From positions 7,807,001 to 7,871,000 of the forward strand of contig NZ_CP040094.1 in the NCBI RefSeq assembly GCF_013343235.1: DNA of 64,000 nt, in the 5' to 3' direction. How positions within the stretch are numbered: position 1 is the stretch's first letter; every line of letters begins with the position of its first letter. The DNA comes from Nostoc sp. TCL240-02. GTDB lineage: Bacteria > Cyanobacteriota > Cyanobacteriia > Cyanobacteriales > Nostocaceae. The position numbers and the translations under genes are program-made. This document shows positions 42,860-51,631 of this stretch, in pieces. The notes beneath the pieces are model-generated. The model did not search any database. It was not told where the DNA came from and saw nothing but the letters and a program-made list of their open reading frames with translations.

Positions 42860-43165
42860 CACATACCTGAACATTTTGAGAGAGTATTTCTCTATCTAAC
42901 GGAGGAATTGAGAAAGATAGTATCAGGACAAAATAAACAGATATTCCGATCACCTGACGAACTTTAACTCCTATTTCCCCATTTCTATCTAGAAATGGGG
43001 AATTTTTTTTAAAAGCTACCAACATGGAATTCTAATTAAATATTTATCTGTCTTAAGGAGGAATAAGATAAAGTCTAAAAATAATAAAAACTTAAGTAGC
43101 CCGATTACCCTACCGGATTTTTTCTAGCTCTCCCCATGTTTTTATCTAACGGGGGAGAGTTTATT
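42860..43165 (+). ncRNA. Two tandem GGAGGAAT...hairpin modules, candidate small RNAs
   Basis: Module 1 (about 42895-43010): CTAACGGAGGAATTGAGAAA, then CCGATCACC, ending in a perfect 12-bp stem TTCCCCATTTCT / AGAAATGGGGAA and eight T. Module 2 (about 43050-43165): CTTAAGGAGGAATAAGATAA, then CCGATTACC, ending CTCTCCCC / GGGGAGAG and TTTATTT. Both share order and motifs but no ORF. Small RNA or attenuator function is inferred. Confidence 0.4.
42975..43010 (+). terminator. Rho-independent terminator (module 1)
   Basis: A perfect 12-bp stem (42975-42986 with 42991-43002), loop ATCT, followed by eight T. It lies about 195 bp after the M16 gene stop. Confidence 0.85.
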
Positions 43166-43360
43166 TAAAAAATTGATGGGCTGCACCAACGCAGATGAGA
43201 GTCCTTTCAAATCAATCAGCTTAGTTTAATGCTTAATTCTGCCTAACCTTCGTGAAAATCATTTTTAATGACGCTTCCACATGCTAATGTAATTCGTAAA
43301 AAAGTATGTAACTAGAGAAAATTCAACTTTTTACTCTTGCAATATCTTGTTTTTCCGAGT

Positions 43361-43984
43361 TTATTTTTCTTCTTTCTTTTCTTCTAAATTGGTTGTCTTT
43401 GCATTTGGCATTAGGATATAGTTTTCCTGGCTCTGTTGTTCTTCTTTCTTTTCTTGTATAACTTGAGTGGAGTATATTTCAACATCTCGTTGAATAACAT
43501 TTTCTACATTACCCGCGAAAAGATTAAACGCCTGTTGGTGGCTTGTATAATCACGATAAGGGCCTGTCAACTGGGAGAATTGCCACCCTTGAGTTTTCAA
43601 AGATTCGACTGTACGACGATAGTGTCGCCAACGTTCACCGTAATGAAAAAACTCTTCAATGGCAGCACTAATAGCAACAATCTGACTCAAACCAAAAGTT
43701 GACCAGATAATGATATTTCTGGCTCTTTCGTTAACTTGTAAAGTAGAAGTAGTGTTAATATTTAAACTTACCAGCGCTGGGAGAATTACACCGCCAATAA
43801 TAGTTGTTATCCGCAACAAATAATGGCGATCTCGTGACAAATTAGCCTTATCTTCCATCCAGAGTACTTGGTCTAACCAGCGCGATCGCAAAAAATGCTT
43901 TTGCCCATCGCCTAAATTCATACCTTCAAATAACTTGTTAAAATCTTCCTTTAAAAATTCCTGATAGCTATCTTTTTTTGCCAT
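43361..43984 (-). CDS. SLATT/DUF4231 two-helix membrane protein
   Basis: Protein of 207 residues. After a polar N terminus (SRWLDQVLWMEDKANLSRD), two TM helices follow (about 59-78 and 90-110: IIGGVILPALVSLNI and IIIWSTFGLSQIVAISAAIE), then the conserved FFHYGERWRHYRRTVESLKT of DUF4231 and a C-terminal charged tail. DUF4231 is a SLATT-class domain, predicted to form membrane pores or effectors in conflict systems. It lies 9 bp downstream of a SLOG gene, the known partner type. Effector activity is predicted, not shown. Confidence 0.85.
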   Translation of the reverse strand: MAKKDSYQEFLKEDFNKLFEGMNLGDGQKHFLRSRWLDQVLWMEDKANLSRDRHYLLRITTIIGGVILPALVSLNINTTSTLQVNERARNIIIWSTFGLSQIVAISAAIEEFFHYGERWRHYRRTVESLKTQGWQFSQLTGPYRDYTSHQQAFNLFAGNVENVIQRDVEIYSTQVIQEKKEEQQSQENYILMPNAKTTNLEEKKEEK

Positions 43985-43993
43985 TATTCACTC

Positions 43994-44740
43994 CTAATTA
44001 GAAAGCAAATCTTTAATTATTTGACCTAAATTTTCAACCCCATTCTCTATGTCAATTAAGTTGACGTATTGTAATATACCAGATTTCGCCAACTTTTTAG
44101 CTCGCTCATCAGTAGCCTTTCCACGCAAAGCATCGGCAAGAATATCTGCGGTTCTACCACTACCAGCAATCACAACAACTAACCTTCCAGTATTAACGCT
44201 AGAAAACGCATCATCAAAGGTGATCTCACCACCGTTTAAAAGTACAGTCACTGAAGGTGCATTATTGGCCAGCATAGTTGCAACGTCAGATATCCAAGGT
44301 GATTCGTCGCCCCAATTATCGCCAGGAACCAGTACAAAATGAGTATGATTTGGCTCTAACGGTGTCAAATCAGCATCAGGTTCTTGTTGATTAGGTAAAG
44401 CCACTTTGTTTTCAGGTGTTACACCAATCAAAGCAAACTTAGCACCTATCTGGGTACGAGCCTCACCCATCAATTGCATAACTCCCGCATCCGTACCTCC
44501 ATCCACAACATAAGCACCCAAACTTTCGGCTATGGGGGCTAAAACTTCTGTAAACAACCGTTTAATCCGAAGAAAGTCGGCTTCACTGATTTTACTTGCA
44601 CCCCCTACCACTACTAAAATAGAATGCGAACCGCCAAGCCCGATTCGCTCAAGAGCATCTGGTAATTCGGCTTGTCGATCAACTCGAATAGCTAATGCTG
44701 TTTGTCCACTGTCAAAGGTAAGTTTCAAAGAATTTTTCAT
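43994..44740 (-). CDS. TRPM-type SLOG (LSDAT) domain protein
   Basis: Protein of 248 residues, single domain, with Rossmann-like SLOG features: ILVVVGGASKISEADFLRIK, YVVDGGTDAGVMQLMGEA (GGT-GVM), ALIGVTPENKVALPNQ, HTHFVLVPGDNWGDESPWIS, VTVLLNGGEITFDDAF and LVVVIAGSGRTADILADAL. This matches the LSDAT version found in TRPM channels and its bacterial relatives, proposed to sense a nucleotide-derived ligand. It is the first gene of a two-gene operon with a SLATT membrane protein. Function is therefore predicted as sensor of a membrane effector, by guilt by association. Confidence 0.82.
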   Translation of the reverse strand: MKNSLKLTFDSGQTALAIRVDRQAELPDALERIGLGGSHSILVVVGGASKISEADFLRIKRLFTEVLAPIAESLGAYVVDGGTDAGVMQLMGEARTQIGAKFALIGVTPENKVALPNQQEPDADLTPLEPNHTHFVLVPGDNWGDESPWISDVATMLANNAPSVTVLLNGGEITFDDAFSSVNTGRLVVVIAGSGRTADILADALRGKATDERAKKLAKSGILQYVNLIDIENGVENLGQIIKDLLSN

Positions 44741-45085
44741 TTTTTCACAATTCTGACTGCTTAAGTTTTCCAGGGTAGAACTTCATGCCATGTTCCGCAA
44801 GGGTTGTATTACCGACAGTTAATTGCCCAAGCGTTCAGTTTTTTGTCCAACCAAGGCGCGATGTCTCCGACGGGCTATTTGGTGTCGCCAGAAGTTTCAT
44901 TTAGTGCAGCTTCAAAAAGCAACGTTATGATAATTAATGCATTAATCAAGCTTACGCCTAATAATAAATAAGTTGGCACAAACAAACCTCTAGAATACGG
45001 AGACGATTAATCGCCTCTGTAAAGCTGTTAGGTGCTGTGCCTAAGCCAAATCGATGTTGTACAAATTTCCATAAGGATAATTGAA
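44741..45085. other. Spacer with SDR fragments between the SLOG gene and glyA
   Basis: About 345 bp with no gene. It contains SDR-like GGCGCGATGTCTCCGACGGG (about 44854-44873) and the short palindrome-like GAGACGATTAATCGCCTC (about 45000-45017). It is the divergent promoter region of SLOG (left) and glyA (right). No riboswitch fold is obvious to me. Confidence 0.5.
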
Positions 45086-46369
45086 GTGACTAGGACTAAT
45101 TCAGACTTTCTTTCCTCCAGCGATCCAGCGATCGCGGAGTTAATCAACGACGAACTACAACGCCAGCGAGATCACTTGGAGTTGATTGCTAGCGAAAACT
45201 TTACCTCTGCTGCTGTACTGGCGGCTCAAGGTTCAGTACTGACAAATAAATATGCCGAGGGATTACCTGGTAAACGCTACTATGGCGGTTGTGAGTATGT
45301 TGACAAAATCGAGCAACTAGCGATCAACCGCGCTAAACAGATATTTGGTGCTGCTCATGCCAATGTCCAACCCCATTCTGGCGCACAAGCCAATTTTGCT
45401 GTGTTCCTGTCGCTGCTGCAACCAGGGGACAAAATTATGGGGATGGATTTGTCTCACGGGGGACATCTCACCCACGGTTCACCTGTAAATGTTTCAGGTA
45501 AGTGGTTTCAAGTTAGCCACTACGGTGTCAGTCAACAAACAGAACAACTTGACTATGACCAAATTCGGGAGCTGGCGCTGAGGGAGCGTCCTAAGCTCTT
45601 GATTTGTGGTTATTCGGCTTATCCCCGGATAATTGATTTTGAAAAATTCCGTAGTATTGCTGATGAAGTCGGTGCTTACTTACTTGCCGATATCGCTCAT
45701 ATCGCTGGTTTAGTTGCTAGTGGTCTTCATCCCGATCCCATTCCTCATTGTCATGTAGTAACAACAACTACACATAAGACTCTCCGCGGCCCTAGAGGTG
45801 GTTTAATCTTGACCAGCGATGCAGAACTAGGTAAAAAACTAGATAAATCTGTTTTTCCTGGTACTCAGGGCGGGCCATTGGAACACGTCATTGCTGGTAA
45901 GGCAGTGGCTTTTGGAGAAGCTCTAAAACCTGAGTTTAAAACTTATTCTGCCCAAGTAATTGAAAATGCTCGTGCTTTGGCAGAACAACTACAAAATCGG
46001 GGTTTAAAATTAGTGTCAAATGGCACTGATAACCATTTACTGCTCGTGGATTTACGTTCTGTAAATCTAACTGGTAAACAGGCAGATCAGCTAGTCAGCA
46101 CTGTGAATATTACTGCTAACAAGAATACTATTCCCTTCGATCCCCAATCGCCATTTGTTACCAGTGGTCTGAGGTTAGGTTCGCCAGCAATGACTACACG
46201 GGGCTTAGGAGTAGCAGAATTTACCGAGATTGCAAATATTATTAGCGATCGCCTTCTTTCTCCAGATTCCGACGTAGTAACCCAAGATTGTCGGCAACGG
46301 GTAGCAGCATTGTGCGATCGCTTCCCCTTATATCCTCACCTGGAAATTCCTGTACCAGCACTAGCATAA
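45086..46369 (+). CDS. glyA: Serine hydroxymethyltransferase
   Basis: PLP enzyme of 427 residues that interconverts serine and glycine with tetrahydrofolate, central to one-carbon metabolism and photorespiration. Marks: [56 protein letters not shown], and the PLP lysine in [22 protein letters not shown] 45086 is the likely start ([12 protein letters not shown]); a longer frame exists upstream but has no conserved match. It is followed by STRR repeats and cinA. Confidence 0.95.
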   Translation: MTRTNSDFLSSSDPAIAELINDELQRQRDHLELIASENFTSAAVLAAQGSVLTNKYAEGLPGKRYYGGCEYVDKIEQLAINRAKQIFGAAHANVQPHSGAQANFAVFLSLLQPGDKIMGMDLSHGGHLTHGSPVNVSGKWFQVSHYGVSQQTEQLDYDQIRELALRERPKLLICGYSAYPRIIDFEKFRSIADEVGAYLLADIAHIAGLVASGLHPDPIPHCHVVTTTTHKTLRGPRGGLILTSDAELGKKLDKSVFPGTQGGPLEHVIAGKAVAFGEALKPEFKTYSAQVIENARALAEQLQNRGLKLVSNGTDNHLLLVDLRSVNLTGKQADQLVSTVNITANKNTIPFDPQSPFVTSGLRLGSPAMTTRGLGVAEFTEIANIISDRLLSPDSDVVTQDCRQRVAALCDRFPLYPHLEIPVPALA

Positions 46370-46468
46370 TTGGGCATGGGGCATTGGGCATAGGGCATTG
46401 ATAAATAGTTCTTCTTCCCAATTCCCCATTCCCCATTCCCCATTCCCCATTCCCCATTCCCAATTCCA
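46370..46468. repeat. Heptamer STRR between glyA and cinA
   Basis: GGGCATGGGGCATTGGGCAT units (about 46372-46400) then tandem CCCCATT (about 46420-46460). The complementary halves can pair into a hairpin. It may act as a transcription stop or only as a repeat. Confidence 0.75.
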
Positions 46469-47719
46469 ATGAGTGCAGAAATTATTTGTGTTGGTACTGA
46501 ACTGCTGCTAGGAGATATCCTCAACGGCAATGCTCAATATTTGGCCCAACAATTAGCGCAGCTAGGAATTCCCCACTACTATCAAACAGTAGTTGGGGAT
46601 AATCCAGAACGGTTGAAGCAAGTTATAGAAATTGCTATTTCCAGAGCGCAAATTCTCATTTTCACTGGTGGACTCGGCCCCACACCAGATGATCTCACCT
46701 GCGAAACCATCGCCGATTTTTTTAAAACCCCTTTGGTAGAAAACCCAGAAATCATAGAAGACATAACCCAGAAATTCGCCCAACGCGGTCGGGTTATGTC
46801 ACCAAGTAACCGCAAACAGGCTTTGATTCCCCAAGGTGCAGAAATTCTCCCCAACCCCACAGGAACAGCACCCGGTATCATCTGGCAACCCCGTTCTGAA
46901 ATCACGATTTTTACCTTTCCTGGTGTTCCCAGTGAAATGTACCCGATGTGGGAAGAAACAGCCGTCCCATTTCTCAAAAGTCAAGGTTGGGGTAAAGAAA
47001 TTATTTACAGCCGGAGTTTAAAATTTTGGGGTATTGGTGAATCTGCTTTGGCGGAAAAAGTTTCTTCCTATTTGAAGTTGCCAAATCCCACAGTAGCCCC
47101 TTACGCAGGTAAAGGGGAAGTAAGATTGCGAGTTTCTGCTAAAGCCACTTCTGAAGCAGCCGCAGAAGAACTAATTGCACCCATTGAGAAACAACTTAAA
47201 GAAATTGCCGGACTAGATTTTTACGGCGTTAATAATGATACTCTTGCTTCTGTTGTCGGTGAGTTATTGCGGGTATCAAAAGAAACGCTTTCGGTGGCAG
47301 AATCTTGTACTGGTGGCGGTTTAGGGCAAATGTTGACCGAAATTTCTGGGAGTTCTGATTACTTTTGGGGTGGAGTAATTTCTTATGACAATTCGGTGAA
47401 GGTTAAGCTGCTGGGGGTTAATCAGGAAGATTTAGATAAATTTGGGGCGGTAAGTGCCACTGTTGCAGAGCAAATGGCAATTGGTGTCAAAACCCGCCTT
47501 GCAACAACTTGGGGATTGAGTATTACTGGTATTGCTGGCCCAACTGGAGGGACAGATACGAAGCCAGTAGGTCTAGTTTACGTTGGTTTAGCTGGGCCAA
47601 AGGATGAAGTGACAAGTTTTGAGTATCAGTTTGGTAGGGTGCGAGGACGCGCTCTAATTCGTCATGTAAGTGCAAATGCAGCGTTGGATAATCTACGACG
47701 GAAATTGTTGACGAGGTAG
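46469..47719 (+). CDS. cinA: Competence/damage-inducible protein CinA
   Basis: Protein of 416 residues. The N-terminal MoCF-like domain starts MSAEIICVGTELLLGDILNG and has FTGGLGPTPDDLT; this part of CinA can act as a pyrophosphatase on nucleotide cofactors. The C-terminal CinA domain has SVAESCTGGGLGQMLTEISG, the site of nicotinamide-mononucleotide deamidation in PncC-type proteins. Length is normal (410-420). It sits behind STRR repeats. Confidence 0.95.
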   Translation: MSAEIICVGTELLLGDILNGNAQYLAQQLAQLGIPHYYQTVVGDNPERLKQVIEIAISRAQILIFTGGLGPTPDDLTCETIADFFKTPLVENPEIIEDITQKFAQRGRVMSPSNRKQALIPQGAEILPNPTGTAPGIIWQPRSEITIFTFPGVPSEMYPMWEETAVPFLKSQGWGKEIIYSRSLKFWGIGESALAEKVSSYLKLPNPTVAPYAGKGEVRLRVSAKATSEAAAEELIAPIEKQLKEIAGLDFYGVNNDTLASVVGELLRVSKETLSVAESCTGGGLGQMLTEISGSSDYFWGGVISYDNSVKVKLLGVNQEDLDKFGAVSATVAEQMAIGVKTRLATTWGLSITGIAGPTGGTDTKPVGLVYVGLAGPKDEVTSFEYQFGRVRGRALIRHVSANAALDNLRRKLLTR

Positions 47720-47767
47720 AAGGTATGTTATCTTTGTCATACAAGTGTATGACAAACGAACCTAACC

Positions 47768-48028
47768 ATGCGAATTAATGCACGATTAGATGACGAGTAT
47801 GCTGACAAACTAGCCTTTATTCAACAGCAGACTAATCAGGCAGTAACAGATGTAATTAAATCTGCCCTCGAATTGTACTACCAGCAGCTTCAGCAGGAGC
47901 AAAAGAATGCGTTGTCGATGCTGACTCAAACAGGTTTTATTGGTTGTGGTCATACAGATTTGGATCTGTCTGTAAATTACAAATTAATTTTGAGAGATGG
48001 CTTAAAAGCTAAGTATGATTATCGTTGA
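47768..48028 (+). CDS. Ribbon-helix-helix antitoxin (VapB-like)
   Basis: Protein of 86 residues. The N-terminal strand and helices MRINARLDDEYADKLAFIQQ and AVTDVIKSALELYYQQLQQ look like CopG/RHH. The C terminus (DLDLSVNYKLILRDGLKAKY) may wrap the toxin. It overlaps the PIN gene by 14 bp, the hallmark of a type II toxin-antitoxin pair. An autorepressor role is inferred. Confidence 0.82.
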   Translation: MRINARLDDEYADKLAFIQQQTNQAVTDVIKSALELYYQQLQQEQKNALSMLTQTGFIGCGHTDLDLSVNYKLILRDGLKAKYDYR

Positions 48029-48431
48029 TACTGGCTTTTGGTTAGCCTTAGCAAATCGAAATGACTTGTACCACACTCAAGCAGTAACAGTACTTGCCAA
48101 TGTCAATGAACCTTTGATTACGACTTGGGCTGTCGTCACAGAGACTTGCTATCTACTGCTAACAAAGATGGGCAACCACGCGCAAGTAAGTTTTATTAAT
48201 AACTTATTTCTAGGCGTGTTTACGGTTTTTGATTTGCAACCCCATCATGGTAAGCGCATTTGTGAACTGATGGAAAAATATGCGAACTTACCAATGGATC
48301 TTGCCGATGCTTCGTTAGTAGTTTTGGCAGAACATCTGGAGCATGGAAGAATTTTGTCTATAGATTTTAGAGATTTTAATGCTTACCGTTGGAAAAATCA
48401 GTATCCGTTTGAAAATCTGATGGTATGTTAA
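48015..48431 (+). CDS. PIN-domain toxin (VapC-like ribonuclease)
   Basis: Protein of 138 residues with the PIN acidic site: MIIVDTGFWLALANRNDLYH (first Asp), TTWAVVTETCYLLLTK (Glu), NLPMDLADASLVVLAE (third Asp) and RILSIDFRDFNAYRW (fourth Asp). PIN toxins cleave RNA, often tRNA. It overlaps the antitoxin gene and ends with a short gap before an unrelated ORF. All active-site residues are present. Confidence 0.88.
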   Translation: MIIVDTGFWLALANRNDLYHTQAVTVLANVNEPLITTWAVVTETCYLLLTKMGNHAQVSFINNLFLGVFTVFDLQPHHGKRICELMEKYANLPMDLADASLVVLAEHLEHGRILSIDFRDFNAYRWKNQYPFENLMVC

Positions 48432-48456
48432 AAACTCAATTATGAATTAGGCAGCT

Positions 48457-48824
48457 ATGAGCAAAATTCCCATTCTTCAACCAAATCACTCATACACTTT
48501 TAGAAGCTATTTTGAGATGTCATTTGAGCCAGAAGACATACTGGCTGAATTTGGTTATTCTTTAAAACGTTCCTCTCTGAATTTACAAAAGTCCACTATT
48601 GAATTAGATAGACTCGCAAATCTCAAATCTAGAATGGAGGAGAGTTTTGCCTTAGAACTGATTGCTATTGATGCGTGGACTGATTCTCAAGAGGCAAATT
48701 TACAAGGGGCTGTTATGTTTCTACAGGGGATATTTGGCAATTTTGTCTACTGAATCGAGAAAGTAAACAAATAACTCAAGACCTGAATTTATATCGTGTT
48801 CCTGCTGACACAGTTAACTTCTAA
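48457..48824 (+). pseudogene. Small ORF, probably frameshifted gene of unknown function
   Basis: A 98-residue frame (MSKIPILQPNHSYTFRSYFE, EPEDILAEFGYSLKRSSLN) stops at about 48753. One frame over, from 48744, the sequence continues CLLNRESKQITQDLNLYRVP then ADTVNF to a stop at 48824. A single missing T in the run at 48741-48744 would join them. I recognise no family; the acidic helical start could belong to a DUF-type accessory gene. The frame join is a suggestion. Confidence 0.45.
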
Positions 48825-48825
48825 C

Positions 48826-49104
48826 CATCAGCCATTCAACTCCTATCCATCAGCACAATTAATCAAGGATAGCTTGCTGTATTCTTCAGAGTTTGTTACA
48901 AAATTACAAAGAACTTCTAAACACCCAAAACCGCAAGTTCCTACTTTGTTTAATGTCTAATGCGAATATAAAACCTTTAGTAACAAATTATACATTTGAT
49001 TATAATCATCAGCCATTCAACTCCTATCCATCAGCACAATTAATCACGGGATCGCTTGCTGTATTCTTCACAGTTTGTTACAAAAGTACAAAGAACTTCT
49101 AGAG
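48826..49104. repeat. Direct repeats of about 97 bp upstream of the DUF2993 gene
   Basis: CATCAGCCATTCAACTCCTA to CAAAGAACTTCTA occurs at about 48826-48921 and again at about 49007-49104, offset 181 bp, with a few differences (for example GATAGC versus GGATCGC). The second copy ends just before the gene, so a gene leader has been duplicated. Confidence 0.75.
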
Positions 49105-49116
49105 ACTAAAAACCAC

Positions 49117-49911
49117 ATGTTCGGCGGACTTACTGGTTTACAAGATCCTAAAGGCACTGATTGGGGAGAGCGGATGCTCAATACGGTCGCCAGCCAAACG
49201 ATTCGCCACCTGTTTACCCAAAGCGAGTCAGTAGAAGTCTTTGTGCGCTGCTACCCCTCCAGCAAACTGTTGCAAGGCAGCATTGATAGCTTCAAAATGA
49301 GTGGTCGTGGCTTGGTGATTCGGAGAGATTTCGCAGTGGAGGAGATGTCTTTTGAAACCGATGCGGTGGCAATTGACTTCGGCTCGGTTTTAAGTGGCAA
49401 ACTCAGTCTGAAGCAACCCACTCAAGCGATCGCTCAGGTAATTTTATCAGAAGTAGGCATCAACCAAGCCTTTAGCGCGGAACTGGTGAAAAAGCGTCTG
49501 CTTAATCTCTCTGTACCCTCCCTGACAGCATTATCTGGCGGTGAACCAGTTTCTTTTACGGAAGTTCAGGTACAGCTATTACCTGAAAATCGGTTGCAGC
49601 TTGTAGCAAAAGCAGATTTAAATAATGGCGAACTCGTGCCTCTGAGCATGATTTTAAGTATAGGCATTGAAAGGCGACGGCGAGTTTCTTTCAAAGATCC
49701 GAAAATTCAACTTGACCAAGTGCCAGAAGCACAACGGGAAATTTCGCAAACCTTGAGCGTAGCGCTGGTAGAAATTTTAGATAATATGGTTGACTTGGAT
49801 CGTTTTGACCTCGATGGAGTGAAAATGCGGCTAAACCGACTAGAAACTGAAGGTCAAAAACTTATTTTCAGTGGATATGCTGAAATTGAGCGTATTCCAA
49901 GTAGCAGCTAA
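49117..49911 (+). CDS. DUF2993 family protein
   Basis: Protein of 264 residues from ATG 49117 (MFGGLTGLQDPKGTDWGERM). It lacks a signal peptide. LQGSIDSFKMSGRGLVIRRD and the GSVLSGKLSLKQPTQAIAQV to VGINQAFSAELVKKRL part fit DUF2993, a family of beta-rich proteins common in cyanobacteria and actinobacteria, with lipid transfer proposed by fold. It is alone. An upstream TTG at 49075 extends it by 14 residues that do not fit. Confidence 0.75.
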   Translation: MFGGLTGLQDPKGTDWGERMLNTVASQTIRHLFTQSESVEVFVRCYPSSKLLQGSIDSFKMSGRGLVIRRDFAVEEMSFETDAVAIDFGSVLSGKLSLKQPTQAIAQVILSEVGINQAFSAELVKKRLLNLSVPSLTALSGGEPVSFTEVQVQLLPENRLQLVAKADLNNGELVPLSMILSIGIERRRRVSFKDPKIQLDQVPEAQREISQTLSVALVEILDNMVDLDRFDLDGVKMRLNRLETEGQKLIFSGYAEIERIPSSS

Positions 49912-49984
49912 TATAAAATCAACACGCAAAAAATCAAAGTAAAGTTTTTCTGAGCAGCTTTATGTAAAACTTTAAACAAATTAA

Positions 49985-50012
49985 ATACCGCCTAGATTAT
50001 TCTAGGCGGTAG
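49985..50012 (+). terminator. Terminator after the DUF2993 gene
   Basis: TACCGCCTAGA / TCTAGGCGGTA (11 bp, perfect) with a 4-base loop, followed by GTTTAAAT. Confidence 0.85.
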
Positions 50013-50100
50013 TTTAAATCTTAGGTTTTTAAGGGATTTCAAAGTAATTGATTATAGGTTCTAATTCATTTTTACTTATCACCCCCAATTCCCTAACTCT

Positions 50101-51480
50101 CTATCTTCCCACACCTACATATTGGAATCCAGCCCGGATCATTGCTTCGGGGTCTAGGAAGTTACGACCATCGATAATGACGGGGTGGGCCATCAGTTTT
50201 GCCATCTTCACATAGTCGAGAGTGCTGAACTGCTGCCATTCGGTAACTAAGACTAAGGCATCGCAGCCATCAGCTAGTCTTTCGGCATCAGTTTCTACTA
50301 GCACACCAGAAAGCCCATGACGCATACCTGTTTGAGAAATAATCGGGTCGTAAGCTTTAACTTTGGCTCCCAGTCGGTTTAGCTGCTCAATTAAAATGAG
50401 GGCTGGGGCATCGCGCAAGTCGTCGGTATCTGGCTTGAAGGTCAGTCCGAGTAGTCCGACTGTTTTACCTTTGAGAATTTTCAGAACTTGTTGGAGTTTC
50501 TCCAGAGCAATCAAGCGTTGGCGTTCGTTGACACTGACAGCAGCTTTCATTAGCTGGGCTTCATAGCCATAATCATCAGCAGTGTGAATCAGAGCCGAAA
50601 CATCTTTGGGGAAACAAGAACCACCCCAACCGATACCAGCTTGTAAAAACTTATTACCAATGCGGGAGTCTAGACCAATACCTTTGGCTACTTGGGTGAC
50701 ATCAGCACCGACGCGATCGCAAATATTAGCAACTTCGTTAATAAAACTAATCTTAGTGGCTAAAAAGGCATTAGCGGCGTATTTAATCATCTCCGCCGAA
50801 CTCAGGTCTGTTGCCAGAATTGGCACTGGGGGTAAAGATTGATCAAGAGCGTACTTGCGTTGCACAATTGGGGCATACAGTTGTTCCATTAAGGCTACTG
50901 CTCTTTGGCTATTGCCTCCCAATACAATGCGATCGGGGTTGAAAGTGTCGTGAACTGCCGAACCTTCGCGCAAAAATTCTGGATTGCTTACGACATCAAA
51001 CTCGGCTAATTTCTCATCACTCGGTACTCCACCTGCGGGTACTAATGTTTTTTGCCGCTCTGCAATCCCATCTAGAACAAGCATCCGCACCCAGTCACCT
51101 GAGCCAATGGGGACTGTAGACTTATTCACTATCACCTTATAACCACCGTTGAGATTTTCCCCAATCCCACGGGCTACAGCTTCGACATAACGAGTATCAC
51201 TTTCACCAGTAGGTAAAGGTGGTGTTCCGACAGCAATAAACAGAATTTCTCCGTGGGAAACTCCAGCAGCAAGATCGCTTGTAAAATGAATCTTCTCTGT
51301 TTGAATGGCAGACTGCATAATTTCTGAGAGTCCCGGCTCAAAAATGGGGGACTGCCCAGACTTCATTAACTTAACTTTTTCTTCGTTGTTGTCTACGCAA
51401 ATTACATCATGCCCAATATGAGCCAAGCAAGCACCTGTAACTAAACCAACGTAACCAGTACCAATCACGCAAACACGCAT
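50101..51480 (-). CDS. ugd: UDP-glucose 6-dehydrogenase
   Basis: Enzyme of 459 residues that oxidises UDP-glucose to UDP-glucuronate with NAD. Rossmann start MRVCVIGTGYVGLVTGACLA; FIAVGTPPLPTGESDTRYVE; catalytic cysteine in GIGWGGSCFPKDVSALIHTA; KTVGLLGLTFKPDTDDLRDA in the C-terminal domain. It follows uxs on the same strand with 151 bp between them. Together they supply UDP-glucuronate and UDP-xylose for exopolysaccharide or glycolipid. Confidence 0.95.
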   Translation of the reverse strand: MRVCVIGTGYVGLVTGACLAHIGHDVICVDNNEEKVKLMKSGQSPIFEPGLSEIMQSAIQTEKIHFTSDLAAGVSHGEILFIAVGTPPLPTGESDTRYVEAVARGIGENLNGGYKVIVNKSTVPIGSGDWVRMLVLDGIAERQKTLVPAGGVPSDEKLAEFDVVSNPEFLREGSAVHDTFNPDRIVLGGNSQRAVALMEQLYAPIVQRKYALDQSLPPVPILATDLSSAEMIKYAANAFLATKISFINEVANICDRVGADVTQVAKGIGLDSRIGNKFLQAGIGWGGSCFPKDVSALIHTADDYGYEAQLMKAAVSVNERQRLIALEKLQQVLKILKGKTVGLLGLTFKPDTDDLRDAPALILIEQLNRLGAKVKAYDPIISQTGMRHGLSGVLVETDAERLADGCDALVLVTEWQQFSTLDYVKMAKLMAHPVIIDGRNFLDPEAMIRAGFQYVGVGR

Positions 51481-51631
51481 TCTTTAACTCCCTAATTTTT
51501 TTTGGGTGTAGTCTTCAAAAAGAAGTTATCAATATGACACTTAACACGCTGTTAGTAAACTCAGCCACTAAGCATACTAGCTACCGAGCAGATGAGCCTG
51601 CATGAAAATTCAGAGCGATGTTAGGCGCTAT

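Noticed and set aside
42860..43165. NsiR1 as the identity of the tandem modules
   Set aside because: The motifs and module length do not match NsiR1 as I know it, and hetF is not adjacent.
46372..46465. Possible CRISPR-like short repeats
   Set aside because: The units are 7 bp and directly abutting with no spacers, so they are heptamer STRR.
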